DNA of 64,000 nucleotides from Bacteroidales bacterium (GTDB taxonomy: Bacteria > Bacteroidota > Bacteroidia > Bacteroidales > Marinilabiliaceae), in the NCBI GenBank assembly GCA_024401355.1, contig JAKSLF010000004.1:1-64000 (forward strand), written 5' to 3'. The position numbers and the translations under genes are program-made. The notes beneath the pieces were generated by a model. That model saw only the letters and a program-made list of their open reading frames with translations. It was not told where the DNA came from and searched no databases. This document shows, one piece after another, positions 37,621 through 46,938 of the stretch (position 1 is its first letter; each line of letters begins with the position of its first letter).

Positions 37621-38217
37621 TTAAAACAACATCTTCACACCCAACAATATCAACAATATGCCGCCAGCAAGTTCTGCTTTGTTGCCAAATATATTTCCAA
37701 CTGAAGAACCTACTCCAACTCCAACTATCGCAAATATTGCCGAAAACACTCCAATTATCAACGACGGCATATATATGCTAACGCCCATGGCTCCGTATGA
37801 TACTCCAACAGCCAAGGCGTCTATGCTTGTCGCAATTGCAAGATATATCAGTATGCCTATTCGACTGACGTCAAAACTCGTTCCTTCAAGACCTCCTTCT
37901 TCGTTTCCATTGCTTCCACTTTCTCTCCCTTCCTTTATAGCTTCTACTACCATTTTACCACCAATGAATGCAAGCATGGCAAATGATATGTATGGGCCCC
38001 ACGACACCAAATACTCATAAACAAATGATGTCGCTATATAACCTATTATAGGCATAAGTCCCTGGAATAAACCAAAAGCTATCGCCACACGAGCCACGGT
38101 CGAAATCCTGAATGCTTTCTCTTTTAGTCCTATGGTTATCGACACAGCAAAACAATCCATCGCTAATGCTATGGCTAGAACTACTGTTGTCGATAGTGAT
38201 ATTGTCGCCTCTTCCAT
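37621..38217 (-). CDS. mntP: Manganese efflux pump MntP
   Basis: Six-helix membrane protein of 198 residues that exports Mn2+. The two Asp-bearing helices are present: AIALAMDCFAVSITIG (Asp21) and AIATSIDALAVGVSYG; the conserved GGKMVVEA in helix 3 is also seen. No yybP-ykoY manganese riboswitch is visible upstream. It starts 6 bases after the unknown 158-residue protein, so the two are surely co-translated, and it precedes the C69 dipeptidase. Confidence 0.93.
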   Translation of the reverse strand: MEEATISLSTTVVLAIALAMDCFAVSITIGLKEKAFRISTVARVAIAFGLFQGLMPIIGYIATSFVYEYLVSWGPYISFAMLAFIGGKMVVEAIKEGRESGSNGNEEGGLEGTSFDVSRIGILIYLAIATSIDALAVGVSYGAMGVSIYMPSLIIGVFSAIFAIVGVGVGSSVGNIFGNKAELAGGILLILLGVKMLF

Positions 38218-38223
38218 TCTATT

Positions 38224-38700
38224 CTAGTCTTTAAGGTTGTTCGAACGTTCTATCATGGCACTTATCACTTCTTTCAATCTTTCCACTTCGTCTTCAAGGA
38301 CTTCCACTCTCTTCGCTAATTCATCCGATTCAGCAATTCCTGTCTTGCCTGGCTTGAGGTTCACACTTTCTCTGATGCAATAGAATTTACCCCATACTTC
38401 GTCTGCCTTGTATGCTTCTGCAGCTCCCATCGGGACTATAAGCACGTCGTCTAGCGAAAGATTAAAGGCTCGTCCTAGTTTTGGTGGCTTCATGCTGTTT
38501 ACTTTCACTATCAACGGACCTCCCTGACCATCAAGTTCATACACGGTCATAACTGATGGAGGCAATGTGTGTATTCCTATTCCACCACTTCTGCCGCCGT
38601 CTTCTTCCACAATGCTCGTCGTTATGCTGTTGAGTGCCGACTCTGTATTGGGTATATCACTCTCTGTATGCCACTTGTTGTTTTCGTCCTTCCAAGCCAT
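38224..38700 (-). CDS. Unknown 158-residue protein with C-terminal coiled coil
   Basis: Not recognised. The ATG at 38700 (MAWKDENNKWHTESDIPN) is chosen because the longer frame runs through the alaS terminator. Residues 1-110 look like a small globular domain (IGIHTLPPSVMTVYELDGQG, AFNLSLDDVLIVPMGAAEAY), and about 125-155 form a heptad coiled coil (LAKRVEVLEDEVERLKEVIS). No signal peptide. It sits between the alaS terminator and mntP, 6 bases from mntP, so it may act with manganese export or be a cytoplasmic regulator; that is inference. Confidence 0.65.
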   Translation of the reverse strand: MAWKDENNKWHTESDIPNTESALNSITTSIVEEDGGRSGGIGIHTLPPSVMTVYELDGQGGPLIVKVNSMKPPKLGRAFNLSLDDVLIVPMGAAEAYKADEVWGKFYCIRESVNLKPGKTGIAESDELAKRVEVLEDEVERLKEVISAMIERSNNLKD

Positions 38701-38718
38701 TTCTCTTTTATTAAAAAT

Positions 38719-38744
38719 GCGCCCGACGGGTTCCCGCCAGGCGC
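38719..38744 (-). terminator. Terminator of alaS
   Basis: GCGCCCGACGGG (38719-38730), loop TT, CCCGCCAGGCGC (38733-38744); 12-bp stem with two wobble pairs, followed by ATTTTTAAT on the minus strand. It lies 18 bases upstream of the next gene, so downstream expression needs read-through or a promoter inside alaS. Confidence 0.88.
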
Positions 38745-38767
38745 TATTTATCGAGTGTAACTCTGTT

Positions 38768-41392
38768 TTACAATTTGTCTGAGAAGTAATACTTCGCCTC
38801 TCGCAATGCCGCGTCAAGTCCTGCTGCATTCTTACCACCTGCTGTAGCGAAGAATGGCTGACCACCGCCACCACCATTGATGTGCTTAGCTATTGCACGT
38901 ATCGCCTCAACTGCATTCAGGCTCTTCTCCTTTACGAGTGTATCACTTATAATGACTGCAAGCTGTGGCTTCTCGTCTGCAGATGTACCGAGCACGATAA
39001 CCGAATCTGCCAATTCGTTTCTCAACTGGAACGCAAGGTCTTTGAGTTTGTCTGCAAATAGTGGCTTTACTTCTGCAACAAGAAGCTTCTTGCCATTCTT
39101 CTCCTCTACTTTTGCCTTAAGTTCTGCACGTTCGCCATTCATCATGCCGTCCATCATCTTCTCTACCTGGGCAACAAGTTTCTGGTTCTGAGCTACGAGT
39201 GTATCGATGCTCTTCTGCAGATCTTTTGTCTTGAGCTGCTCTGCAAGTGTCTTGACAAGCTCAATGTTCTTGTTTGCGTATTCCTCTGCCTTGGCTGCTG
39301 TGATTGCCTCAATACGACGAACACCTGCTGATGCTGACGACTCTGAGATAATCTTGAAGAGACCTATCTGACCAGTAGCCTTGACATGTGTACCACCGCA
39401 AAGTTCTATTGATGTACCATACTTGATGACACGAACCTTGTCTCCATACTTCTCACCAAAGAGCGCCATAGCACCAAGTGAACGTGCTTCATCAATTGGA
39501 GTGTCTCGATGTTCCTCGAGGGCGATGTTCTCACGTATCTTCTCGTTTACCATCTTTTCTACCTGAGCGATCTCTTCATCTGTCACTTTCTGGAAGTGAG
39601 AGAAGTCGAAACGCAAATAGTCTGGCGATACAAGCGAACCCTTCTGCTCAACGTGTGTGCCGAGAACTTTGCGAAGAGCCTCCTGCATAAGGTGAGTTGC
39701 CGAGTGGTTGTTTGACATGGCATTTCTGCGCTTGATGTCAACTACTGCACGGAAGTCTGCTGCAACATCCTTCGGCATCTTGCTCGCAATATGGATAATA
39801 AGGCCGTTTTCCTTGATTGTATCCTCTATGGCAATCTTCTCACCTTCAGCTTCTATATAGCCATGGTCGCCAAGCTCACCACCACTTTCACCATAGAATG
39901 GTGTCTGATTGAATACAAACTGAACCTGCTCCTTATTCTTTACCTTTACTGTTCTGTATCGTGCAATCTGAACGTCTGCTTCTGTGAAGTCATAACCGAT
40001 GAAGTCCTGCTTCTCATAGTCATGAAGAACAACCCAGTCACCTGCCTCAATTGCCGACGCATTGCGGGCACGCTCCTTCTGGGCATTCATCTCTGCCTGG
40101 AACTCCTCTTCGTTTGCACTCATGCCGTTCTCCTTGAGGATAAGCTCTGTCAAGTCGAGTGGGAAACCGTATGTATCGTAGAGTTCGAATGCCACTTTAC
40201 CACTTACTACGGTGCTGTTCTTGGCTTTTGTCTCTGCCATGATCTTGTCAAGCATTCCGATACCTGTTGCAAGTGTTCTAAGGAACGACTCCTCTTCCTG
40301 CTTGATGACATTCGACACAAGCTCCTGCTGAGCTACAAGCTCTGGATATGCCTTACCCATTGTTGCTACAAGCGTTGGAAGCAACTTGTAGAGTGTAGCC
40401 TCACGTCCATTGAGGAATGTGTAGTTGTAACGTACTGCACGACGAAGAATACGACGGATAACGTAACCTGCCTTGTTGTTCGAAGGCTGCTGGCCGTCTG
40501 TGATTGAGAATGCTATTGTTCGTATGTGGTCTGCCATAACTCGCATGGCAATGTCTGTCTTCTCAGATGTGCCATACTTGACTCCTGTGAGTTCTGCTAT
40601 CTTGTCGAGTATTGGTGTGAATACGTCTGTATCGTAGTTTGATGTCTTCTTCTGTACTGCACGCACCAAACGCTCAAAGCCCATACCTGTATCTACATGG
40701 TGGTTAGGGAGAAGCTCAAGGTGACCATCTGCCATGCGGTTGAACTGCATGAACACAAGGTTCCAAATCTCAATCACCTGTGGGTCATCGTGGTTTACAA
40801 GGTCACGGCCATTAATCTTCTTGCGCTCTTCGTCCGGACGCATGTCGAAGTGAATCTCTGAACAAGGACCGCAAGGACCTGTATCACCCATTTCCCAGAA
40901 GTTGTCATGCTTGTTGCCGTTAATGATACGGTCTGGTGAAATATGTGTTGCCCATGCTGCAAATGCTTCCTCATCACGAGGTACGTTCTCGTCTGGCGCA
41001 CCTTCGAATATTGTAACGTATAGACGGTCCTTGTCGAGCTTGATGACTTCTGTAAGGAATTCCCACGCAAATGCTATCGCATCTTCCTTGAAGTAGTCGC
41101 CAAACGACCAGTTACCGAGCATCTCAAACATTGTATGGTGGTATGTGTCATGACCTACTTCCTCAAGGTCATTGTGCTTACCAGATACACGAAGACATTT
41201 CTGTGAGTCTGCTACTCGTGAATTTTTAATTGGTTCGTTGCCAAGAATGACGTCCTTAAACTGGTTCATACCAGCATTTGTAAACATCAATGTTGGGTCG
41301 TTCTTTACGACCATTGGTGCCGAAGGCACAATCTTGTGTCCTTTTGAACGGAAGAATTCCAAGAAACTCTCCCTGACTTCTGATGCAGTCAT
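38768..41392 (-). CDS. alaS: Alanine--tRNA ligase
   Basis: Class II synthetase charging tRNA-Ala, 874 residues. N-terminal catalytic core ([34 protein letters not shown]), tRNA recognition region, editing domain with zinc-ligand motifs [11 protein letters not shown] and CGGTHV, and a C-terminal C-Ala domain with [15 protein letters not shown] near 840. Family-typical length. It is preceded by a TATCTTTG promoter box and two leader/upstream palindromes and is followed by a strong terminator. Confidence 0.98.
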   Translation of the reverse strand: MTASEVRESFLEFFRSKGHKIVPSAPMVVKNDPTLMFTNAGMNQFKDVILGNEPIKNSRVADSQKCLRVSGKHNDLEEVGHDTYHHTMFEMLGNWSFGDYFKEDAIAFAWEFLTEVIKLDKDRLYVTIFEGAPDENVPRDEEAFAAWATHISPDRIINGNKHDNFWEMGDTGPCGPCSEIHFDMRPDEERKKINGRDLVNHDDPQVIEIWNLVFMQFNRMADGHLELLPNHHVDTGMGFERLVRAVQKKTSNYDTDVFTPILDKIAELTGVKYGTSEKTDIAMRVMADHIRTIAFSITDGQQPSNNKAGYVIRRILRRAVRYNYTFLNGREATLYKLLPTLVATMGKAYPELVAQQELVSNVIKQEEESFLRTLATGIGMLDKIMAETKAKNSTVVSGKVAFELYDTYGFPLDLTELILKENGMSANEEEFQAEMNAQKERARNASAIEAGDWVVLHDYEKQDFIGYDFTEADVQIARYRTVKVKNKEQVQFVFNQTPFYGESGGELGDHGYIEAEGEKIAIEDTIKENGLIIHIASKMPKDVAADFRAVVDIKRRNAMSNNHSATHLMQEALRKVLGTHVEQKGSLVSPDYLRFDFSHFQKVTDEEIAQVEKMVNEKIRENIALEEHRDTPIDEARSLGAMALFGEKYGDKVRVIKYGTSIELCGGTHVKATGQIGLFKIISESSASAGVRRIEAITAAKAEEYANKNIELVKTLAEQLKTKDLQKSIDTLVAQNQKLVAQVEKMMDGMMNGERAELKAKVEEKNGKKLLVAEVKPLFADKLKDLAFQLRNELADSVIVLGTSADEKPQLAVIISDTLVKEKSLNAVEAIRAIAKHINGGGGGQPFFATAGGKNAAGLDAALREAKYYFSDKL

Positions 41393-41411
41393 TATTATTG
41401 ATAATATTATA

Positions 41412-41423
41412 AGTTACGTAACT
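41412..41423. promoter_or_regulatory. Palindrome in alaS leader
   Basis: AGTTACGTAACT, a perfect 12-base palindrome lying between the alaS -7 box and start codon. A candidate operator or leader structure; E. coli AlaRS represses its own gene at a palindrome, which makes autoregulation worth considering. Confidence 0.35.
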
Positions 41424-41442
41424 ATGTATTGCAAATACGGCG

Positions 41443-41450
41443 CAAAGATA
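41443..41450 (-). promoter_or_regulatory. -7 promoter box of alaS
   Basis: TATCTTTG on the minus strand fits the Bacteroides consensus; the leader would be about 45 bases. No clear -33 element. Confidence 0.55.
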
Positions 41451-41465
41451 GAAAATTATTAATTA

Positions 41466-41483
41466 ATATAGGAACTCCTATAT
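41466..41483. promoter_or_regulatory. Perfect palindrome between DUF4153 gene and alaS
   Basis: ATATAGGA-AC-TCCTATAT, an 8-bp perfect inverted repeat just after the DUF4153 stop and upstream of the alaS promoter. The loop is too short for a good RNA hairpin and no T tract follows, so it suits a protein-binding site better than a terminator. Confidence 0.35.
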
Positions 41484-41484
41484 C

Positions 41485-43290
41485 TTAAAAATCTATATCA
41501 TCGTTGTAGAATACCAGGAATGAACCTGAAACCTCACACCAGCCTTTATATTCGAGCAATGTGAATTCACTTCTTCTTATGACATATACCACTCTCTTCC
41601 CACTCTCTGTAACACCTTCTATAATATAAGGGAATTGCTCGTCATCGACGATTCTCTTTCTCTCAAGAATCTCACCTATCTTCAAATGCACGGTCTCTTT
41701 GTGAAATGGCACTATCAGATCTCCATCGACTATTAGACTGTCTCTCTTTTCTATCTCATAATACGCTTGCTCCTCCATCATCGAAAATCCCTTTGGCACA
41801 CTCCAGAAAGTTTTTTCTTTATAAACCACAAAAAGCGTATCTGCCTTATACGATGGGAATGAATTATCACCAAATTCTTTCGCCATTGCATTTCCTTTAG
41901 TTATTGAGTCGTTGTTTGTTATCGTATAAATATAGTCATCGTATGACCATCTTACACCCCATAACTCTTCTACTAATGTTGTGTCAAATCTCGAGCCTCG
42001 ATATTCTCGCAACTCATCTATTATCGACGCCAACTCTCCTCCCGAACTGTCTGGCAGACTGTAAAGCCACCTATTCATGTCATATCTGTCTATAGGCAAC
42101 TTATCTGGTGGATACGCTGCTATCTTCTCTTTCAGACGGCCATACATGATGGTCATCGTTGTGTTAACTATGTTCATCGGCTGAGCCGAAGTCAGCAAGA
42201 ATAACACACCAAACGATACAAGCATAAAGTTGACTCGTCTGCCTTTATTAAGGATCAAACCAATGACTATTATAAAGCAATAGATGCACAGGGCTACAAC
42301 ATAAAGTCTGTTAACACTTATTCCATAGTCCATCATTCGTCTAGCTATAGCAACTGCCATCAAAACTACCAAAGGCAACGATAATATCGGAAGAAGCTTC
42401 ATTATCTTATTATGATATTCCGAGCCACCTTTTACTATTAGCGGATTAAGCATCAATACCACTATCGAGACTCCCGCCATCATTGCCGATACCATCCATA
42501 CTACTCCACCCTGCGGCAACGACCATTCAAAGACTATTTTTAGCAGATAAAAGTATAGCACGCCCATGAAGCACAATACCAAAGGTATCAATAGCCACTC
42601 CAATATTCCCTTGTAAAATTTAGAAGCTTCAAATGTTTCTCTATGCATATCCTCCCCTTGAGGCATGCGGCAAAAGAAAACAACCAGCGGAACTGTCATC
42701 CCAAGAAATATCAATGGCCACTCCCACATAACATCTAACCAACCGTCAACGTCGACGTCAAAAAGCTTCATCGTTCCCCAGAATAAAGCAAGCCACCCTA
42801 CGGCTCCTACAAATGCAACCAACAAACTCTGAGCTGCATTCCCCACCAACGACAACGAGAAGTTGACCGATTCTATGTCATCTTTTTTCTTTATCGATGG
42901 CAAAACAAGCAGAAAAAGCATGCACGACACAAATATAGCAACTCGCGCCAATGTTATTTCCGTACCATATTTTACTATGTAGTCACTTGTCATGACATAG
43001 AAGCGACATGTGTCTATGCCTAGTAACACCAACGATGCAACAAATGCTATCGTAACCCACTTCTTTTTCAGCTCCTCTTTCAACACACAGAAGAACATCG
43101 AAATCCAGATGCCCGATACTGCAAAATAACAAAGTGAGCCATCTACTTTTATATCCAAATGAATAGAATACCTCAACGTCTGTATCATCAACAAGACTGT
43201 CAGGAGAGCCACAAAACCCAAAGTAACAGGGAAACGCCTTAAAGCATTTTTTAGCGATTTAGCAAAATTGCCAGGATTGAAGTATTTCAT
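41485..43290 (-). CDS. DUF4153 integral membrane protein
   Basis: 601 residues. About ten to twelve hydrophobic helices fill residues 20-375 (e.g. FPVTLGFVALLTVLLMIQTL, ISMFFCVLKEELKKKW, GWLALFWGTMKLFDVDVDGW), followed by a ~215-residue soluble C-terminal domain with many charged strands. The layout and the VGAVGWLALFWGTMKLFDV region fit DUF4153, a Bacteroidota-rich family of unknown role. It precedes alaS by 92 bases but has its own probable unit. Confidence 0.82.
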   Translation of the reverse strand: MKYFNPGNFAKSLKNALRRFPVTLGFVALLTVLLMIQTLRYSIHLDIKVDGSLCYFAVSGIWISMFFCVLKEELKKKWVTIAFVASLVLLGIDTCRFYVMTSDYIVKYGTEITLARVAIFVSCMLFLLVLPSIKKKDDIESVNFSLSLVGNAAQSLLVAFVGAVGWLALFWGTMKLFDVDVDGWLDVMWEWPLIFLGMTVPLVVFFCRMPQGEDMHRETFEASKFYKGILEWLLIPLVLCFMGVLYFYLLKIVFEWSLPQGGVVWMVSAMMAGVSIVVLMLNPLIVKGGSEYHNKIMKLLPILSLPLVVLMAVAIARRMMDYGISVNRLYVVALCIYCFIIVIGLILNKGRRVNFMLVSFGVLFLLTSAQPMNIVNTTMTIMYGRLKEKIAAYPPDKLPIDRYDMNRWLYSLPDSSGGELASIIDELREYRGSRFDTTLVEELWGVRWSYDDYIYTITNNDSITKGNAMAKEFGDNSFPSYKADTLFVVYKEKTFWSVPKGFSMMEEQAYYEIEKRDSLIVDGDLIVPFHKETVHLKIGEILERKRIVDDEQFPYIIEGVTESGKRVVYVIRRSEFTLLEYKGWCEVSGSFLVFYNDDIDF

Positions 43291-43400
43291 AGTTTTGAAT
43301 TATTAAACGGACAAATATAAACATATCTGATGAAATATCCCATACTATCACTTAAAACATGCTATCATAACGACATCCATGTAATAGTAATCCATAAAAA

Positions 43401-43432
43401 AAACTCCTCCAGCCTTTCAGCCAAAGGAGTTT
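43401..43432 (-). terminator. Terminator of BspA-like gene
   Basis: AAACTCCT (43401-43408) and AGGAGTTT (43425-43432), followed on the minus strand by a long T tract. Confidence 0.8.
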
Positions 43433-43462
43433 ATAACGTAGTGTCGTATCACAAAAGTCCCA

Positions 43463-45463
43463 TTACTTGACTTCCCTGCCACTAAGATCGTACTTTTTCC
43501 CGTCCCTGACAATAACCACTCTTCCATTCTCAATAGTCTTCACAATCTTCTGACCATTGCCCAACACATGTCCGACACCTGTTGGAAGAAGCTTCGTATC
43601 CTCAGCTGTATGAGTGTCTTTAGCCCCACAGCCATAGTCACACTCTGCTGTCTCTGTACCATCGGTTTCGTATGTTGCATCCTCATTATAGACGTAGTTA
43701 GTGAAGATGTGACCATGGGCTATCACCTCTTCCTGAGCCACAATTATTATGTGGCATGCAGAGCAATGCGAACCTTCCGTCAGACCGCTCTCGGTACAAG
43801 TAGCAGGAACTGCTTTGTCAGTCACCACATTCGCATGATTGTCGTGGTCAATATCAATTTCCGCCACATCCACATGACTAACATCATGCGAACAAACTCT
43901 CTGCTTCGAACCCTTTTCTACACATGTTGCAGCTTTTGTCGTTGTCCAGTCGCCCCAGTTATGACCTTTGGTTGGAACTAACGTACGTTCTACGAGCACC
44001 TTACTACAGACACTACAATGTGAGCCTTCAGTCAGACCACTCTCGGTACAAGTAGAAGGGACTGCATTGTCAGTCACCACATTCACATGATTGTCATGGT
44101 CAATATCAATTTCAGCCACATCCACATGACTTGCATCATGCGAACAAACTCTCTGCTTCGAGCCCTTTTCTACACATGTTGCCGCTTTTGTCGTTGTCCA
44201 GTCGCCCCAGTTATGACCTTTGGCTGGAACCAACGTACGTTCTACGAGCACCTTACTACAGACGCTACAATGCGATCCTTCCGTCAGACCGCTTTCTGTA
44301 CAAGTAGCCTCCAATGCTTCATCTATCACCTTTGTATGCTGCGACGTCACCAAACCTGCTGATTTGTATTTTGCAAGCTGCTCGTCTGTAAAAGAACATG
44401 GGACAAAATAGGTCACAGAAGCACCCAAGTAAGTTTTTAACATTGACACATTCTCATTATCTGTCACCACTTGTGCCAAACTATTACAACCAGAAAACGC
44501 ACCATTTCCTATACTCGTCAAACTTTTGGGAATCACTACAGAGGTCAGACCAGCGCATTTCGCGAAAGCATTTTTTCCAATGTTAGTTACACCCTCAGGA
44601 AGCTCTATGAATGTCAAATTGGAACATTCATTGAAAGTATTATCTCCAATACTTTTTACACTTCCAGGAATCGTCACGGATGTTAGATTTGTACATTTAT
44701 TGAAAACAGAATTTCCAATACTCGTCACACTATTAGGTATCACAACAGAAGTCAAACCAGCATATTGATTGAAAGCATTGTTTTCTATACTCGTCACACC
44801 ATCAGGAATCACAAGCGAAGTAACCTCCTTGTCATCTATATATAGATGTTGTGCTTTGGACACCGGATTACTACCTGCGATGGTAAACTTTATCTTTACC
44901 CAATCTTTTACACTTCCTTTATAGTCAACTTTTAACAAGGCATTACAACCACCGAAAGCATTGGTTCCTACTTCGGTAACTCCACTGCCCATGGCAACAG
45001 ATTTCATAGAAGAACAACCATAGAAGGCATAATCACCAATAGTCGTCACACTATTAGGAATGTCAACTGATGCCAATTCAATACAGTCACGGAAAGCGCT
45101 CTTTCCAATATTCGTCACACTATTAGGTATCACTATCGATGTAAGACTGCTACAACCATTGAAAGCTCTTTCATCAATCACCGTCACTCCGTTAGGAATC
45201 ACAACTGATACAATAGCTTCAAAGTCAGAAAAAGCATATTTACCAATATTCGTGACTTGATCTTCTATCACAAGACTTTCGACATATCCGCGTAAATCAT
45301 TCCATGGATAATCATATTCTTGGCTTCCACTAAAGTTTTTCCAAATTCTCAGCTCACCAGTATTCTCATTAAAGTTCCAGCCTGCATCATCGCCCAACTC
45401 CTGAGCCCATGCTGGCGCAACCAATAATACCATCAACAATATAGTAAGCAATCTGATTCGCAT
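43463..45463 (-). CDS. BspA-like leucine-rich-repeat surface protein
   Basis: 666 residues with a signal peptide (MRIRLLTILLMVLLVAPAWA). From about 70 to 345 there are LRR_5 repeats of the BspA type (pattern VVIPNSVTSIGNSVFNKCTN), which in related proteins mediate adhesion to host or other bacteria. Residues ~385-610 hold two full and one partial copy of an 84-residue cysteine-bearing unit (GSHCSVCSKVLVERTLVP, KGHNWGDWTTTKAATC), which may bind metal. The last ~35 residues (VRDGKKYDLSGREVK) resemble the C-terminal tails of Bacteroidales secreted proteins. Own promoter and terminator. Confidence 0.9.
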   Translation of the reverse strand: MRIRLLTILLMVLLVAPAWAQELGDDAGWNFNENTGELRIWKNFSGSQEYDYPWNDLRGYVESLVIEDQVTNIGKYAFSDFEAIVSVVIPNGVTVIDERAFNGCSSLTSIVIPNSVTNIGKSAFRDCIELASVDIPNSVTTIGDYAFYGCSSMKSVAMGSGVTEVGTNAFGGCNALLKVDYKGSVKDWVKIKFTIAGSNPVSKAQHLYIDDKEVTSLVIPDGVTSIENNAFNQYAGLTSVVIPNSVTSIGNSVFNKCTNLTSVTIPGSVKSIGDNTFNECSNLTFIELPEGVTNIGKNAFAKCAGLTSVVIPKSLTSIGNGAFSGCNSLAQVVTDNENVSMLKTYLGASVTYFVPCSFTDEQLAKYKSAGLVTSQHTKVIDEALEATCTESGLTEGSHCSVCSKVLVERTLVPAKGHNWGDWTTTKAATCVEKGSKQRVCSHDASHVDVAEIDIDHDNHVNVVTDNAVPSTCTESGLTEGSHCSVCSKVLVERTLVPTKGHNWGDWTTTKAATCVEKGSKQRVCSHDVSHVDVAEIDIDHDNHANVVTDKAVPATCTESGLTEGSHCSACHIIIVAQEEVIAHGHIFTNYVYNEDATYETDGTETAECDYGCGAKDTHTAEDTKLLPTGVGHVLGNGQKIVKTIENGRVVIVRDGKKYDLSGREVK
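43791..44294. repeat. Two tandem 252-bp coding repeats
   Basis: Within the BspA-like gene the sequence repeats with a period of 252 bases (84 codons): 43791-44042 and 44043-44294, with a partial third copy beyond. The two full copies differ at only a few positions, so the duplication is recent or maintained by gene conversion. Copy-number change would keep the reading frame. Confidence 0.88.
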
Positions 45464-45501
45464 AATAATCTAATGATTAATTGATTTTTAAAATTTCGAT
45501 T

Positions 45502-45509
45502 CAAAGTTA
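45502..45509 (-). promoter_or_regulatory. -7 promoter box of BspA-like gene
   Basis: TAACTTTG on the minus strand matches TAnnTTTG; leader of about 35 bases. Confidence 0.55.
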
Positions 45510-45684
45510 CACTATTTTATATAAACATCCCATCGCTTAACCGAATTTAACATAGCGAAACTTTCTATGAATATACGTTTATTATTTTATTTTGTTTGCT
45601 CCAGCTCCATTTCTTTTGTATACAAAACTGCCCCCCCTTAACGTCCTTTAACTAAAATCATCATCAAAGTGGCCTAAGTTGCAA

Positions 45685-45714
45685 TTGATTTGCAATTATT
45701 TCTTCCTACCTTTG
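45685..45714 (+). promoter_or_regulatory. Promoter of czcBAC operon
   Basis: TTGA, 18 bases, TACCTTTG. TTGCAATT occurs twice, ten bases apart (45679-45686 and 45689-45696), across the -33 region and could be an operator. Confidence 0.65.
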
Positions 45715-45737
45715 CCTTCGATAAATGAACGAATGTT

Positions 45738-45755
45738 GTCAGACACCTGTCCGAC
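45738..45755. promoter_or_regulatory. 18-base palindrome downstream of czc promoter
   Basis: GTCAGACA-CC-TGTCCGAC, an inverted repeat with 7 of 8 positions paired, about 18 bases after the predicted start site. Placement suits a repressor that blocks transcription when metal is low. Confidence 0.45.
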
Positions 45756-45776
45756 TTTCATACATATTTAAATATC

Positions 45777-46919
45777 ATGAATTTCAAAAACATATTCTTT
45801 TCTACATTCCTTCTCGTACTTACTGCATGTCACAATCATTCTGACAACGATCACCACCATGACGATGAAGAAGATGAAGTTCACCACCACAACGCCAATG
45901 TCGTAGAGTTTCACGACGAGGTAGCCGAAACTATCGACTTCAAACTCGATACCGTTTCTGCCGGACGTCTTCAGCAGACTATTCATACTACCGCACAAAT
46001 CATTCCTGCTCTCGACGACGAACATATCATCGTTGCAAAGGCTCGCGGTATTATCACTCTCGGTCCATCCACTATTACAGGCAACCGCATATCTGCCGGA
46101 CAGGTAATCGCCTCAACCAATAGCCAGGCTATCGAAGGTAGCCTCCGCATGCAACAGGAGCAGGCACAGGCAGAACTACAACGTACCGAAGCCGAATACA
46201 ACCGAAAACTAAAGCTCGCCAACGAACAGGTTGTCACACAGAGCGATCTTAATAGTGCCAAGGCCGAATACCTCAAAGCCAAGGCGGCTCTCGACGACAT
46301 CATATCCGTGGCCACCAACGGACGATCTGTTATTCGCGCAAGCGAAACCGAATATATCAGGCACCTCTATGTCCAGAACGGACAATTTGTCAATCCTGGC
46401 GACCCTATCGCTTCTGTGAGCCACAATATGCGCCTCTATCTCCAGGCCGATGTCCAGCCCCGCTATTACAAGCAACTTCAGCAGATCGCTGGAGCCAACA
46501 TCAATATAGATGGCATCTGGCACGACATTTCCGATTTCAACGGACGTTTTGTCAGTTGCGGACGCTCCACTTCTCCCAACAGTCCTCTCTTGCCTGTCAT
46601 TTTCGAAATCGACGGCTCACCCGATTTTGTGGCTGGAACGTTTGTCGACATCTATATCAAAACACGTACTTTCGAGCATACCTTGAGCATACCTTCCTCT
46701 AGTCTTATCGAAGAGATGGGCGACTTTTTCGTTTTCGTAAATGTGAGCGATGAGCATTACGAAAAGCGCGAGGTTAAGATCGGACAGACCGACGGCTATC
46801 TTACCGAGATTATAAGTGGACTCTCCGAAGGCGAGGTTGTCGTGAGCCGCGGAGCTGTTATCGTCAAACTGGCTATGTCTTCAGGTTCTCTCGATGCACA
46901 TTCCGGACACGTACACTAA
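45777..46919 (+). CDS. czcB: RND efflux periplasmic adaptor, CzcB/CusB-type, His-rich
   Basis: Membrane-fusion protein linking the RND pump to the outer-membrane channel. A lipoprotein signal (lipobox LTAC, Cys18) is followed by a His/Asp/Glu-rich stretch (about 19-40) likely to bind metal. Then come the barrel-sandwich domain split by an alpha-hairpin (RMQQEQAQAELQRTEAEYNR, about 125-170), a beta-barrel, and a C-terminal domain; another His pair sits at the very end (HSGHVH). First gene of a three-gene divalent-metal efflux operon; cation specificity (Zn/Co/Cd or Cu/Ag) cannot be set from this gene alone. Confidence 0.9.
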   Translation: MNFKNIFFSTFLLVLTACHNHSDNDHHHDDEEDEVHHHNANVVEFHDEVAETIDFKLDTVSAGRLQQTIHTTAQIIPALDDEHIIVAKARGIITLGPSTITGNRISAGQVIASTNSQAIEGSLRMQQEQAQAELQRTEAEYNRKLKLANEQVVTQSDLNSAKAEYLKAKAALDDIISVATNGRSVIRASETEYIRHLYVQNGQFVNPGDPIASVSHNMRLYLQADVQPRYYKQLQQIAGANINIDGIWHDISDFNGRFVSCGRSTSPNSPLLPVIFEIDGSPDFVAGTFVDIYIKTRTFEHTLSIPSSSLIEEMGDFFVFVNVSDEHYEKREVKIGQTDGYLTEIISGLSEGEVVVSRGAVIVKLAMSSGSLDAHSGHVH

Positions 46920-46938
46920 TTATTTTATTTGACTTCCC

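Larger units (their letters stand above)
45464..45776. other. Divergent regulatory region, BspA-like / czc
   Basis: 313 bases between divergent genes. It holds the BspA-side promoter box (45502-45509), the czc promoter (45685-45714), duplicated TTGCAATT (45679 and 45689) overlapping that promoter, and an 18-base palindrome (45738-45755). No ORF. Confidence 0.6.

Noticed and set aside
37598..38223. Manganese (yybP-ykoY) riboswitch before mntP
   Set aside because: Only 6 bases separate mntP from the upstream gene, and no matching fold is evident ahead of that gene.
38224..38877. 217-codon version of the protein before mntP
   Set aside because: The extension runs through the alaS terminator and into alaS itself.
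43791..44294. Interpretation of the 252-bp repeats as a non-coding satellite or CRISPR-like array
   Set aside because: The period is a multiple of three, the frame is continuous, and the unit encodes a conserved Cys-containing motif.
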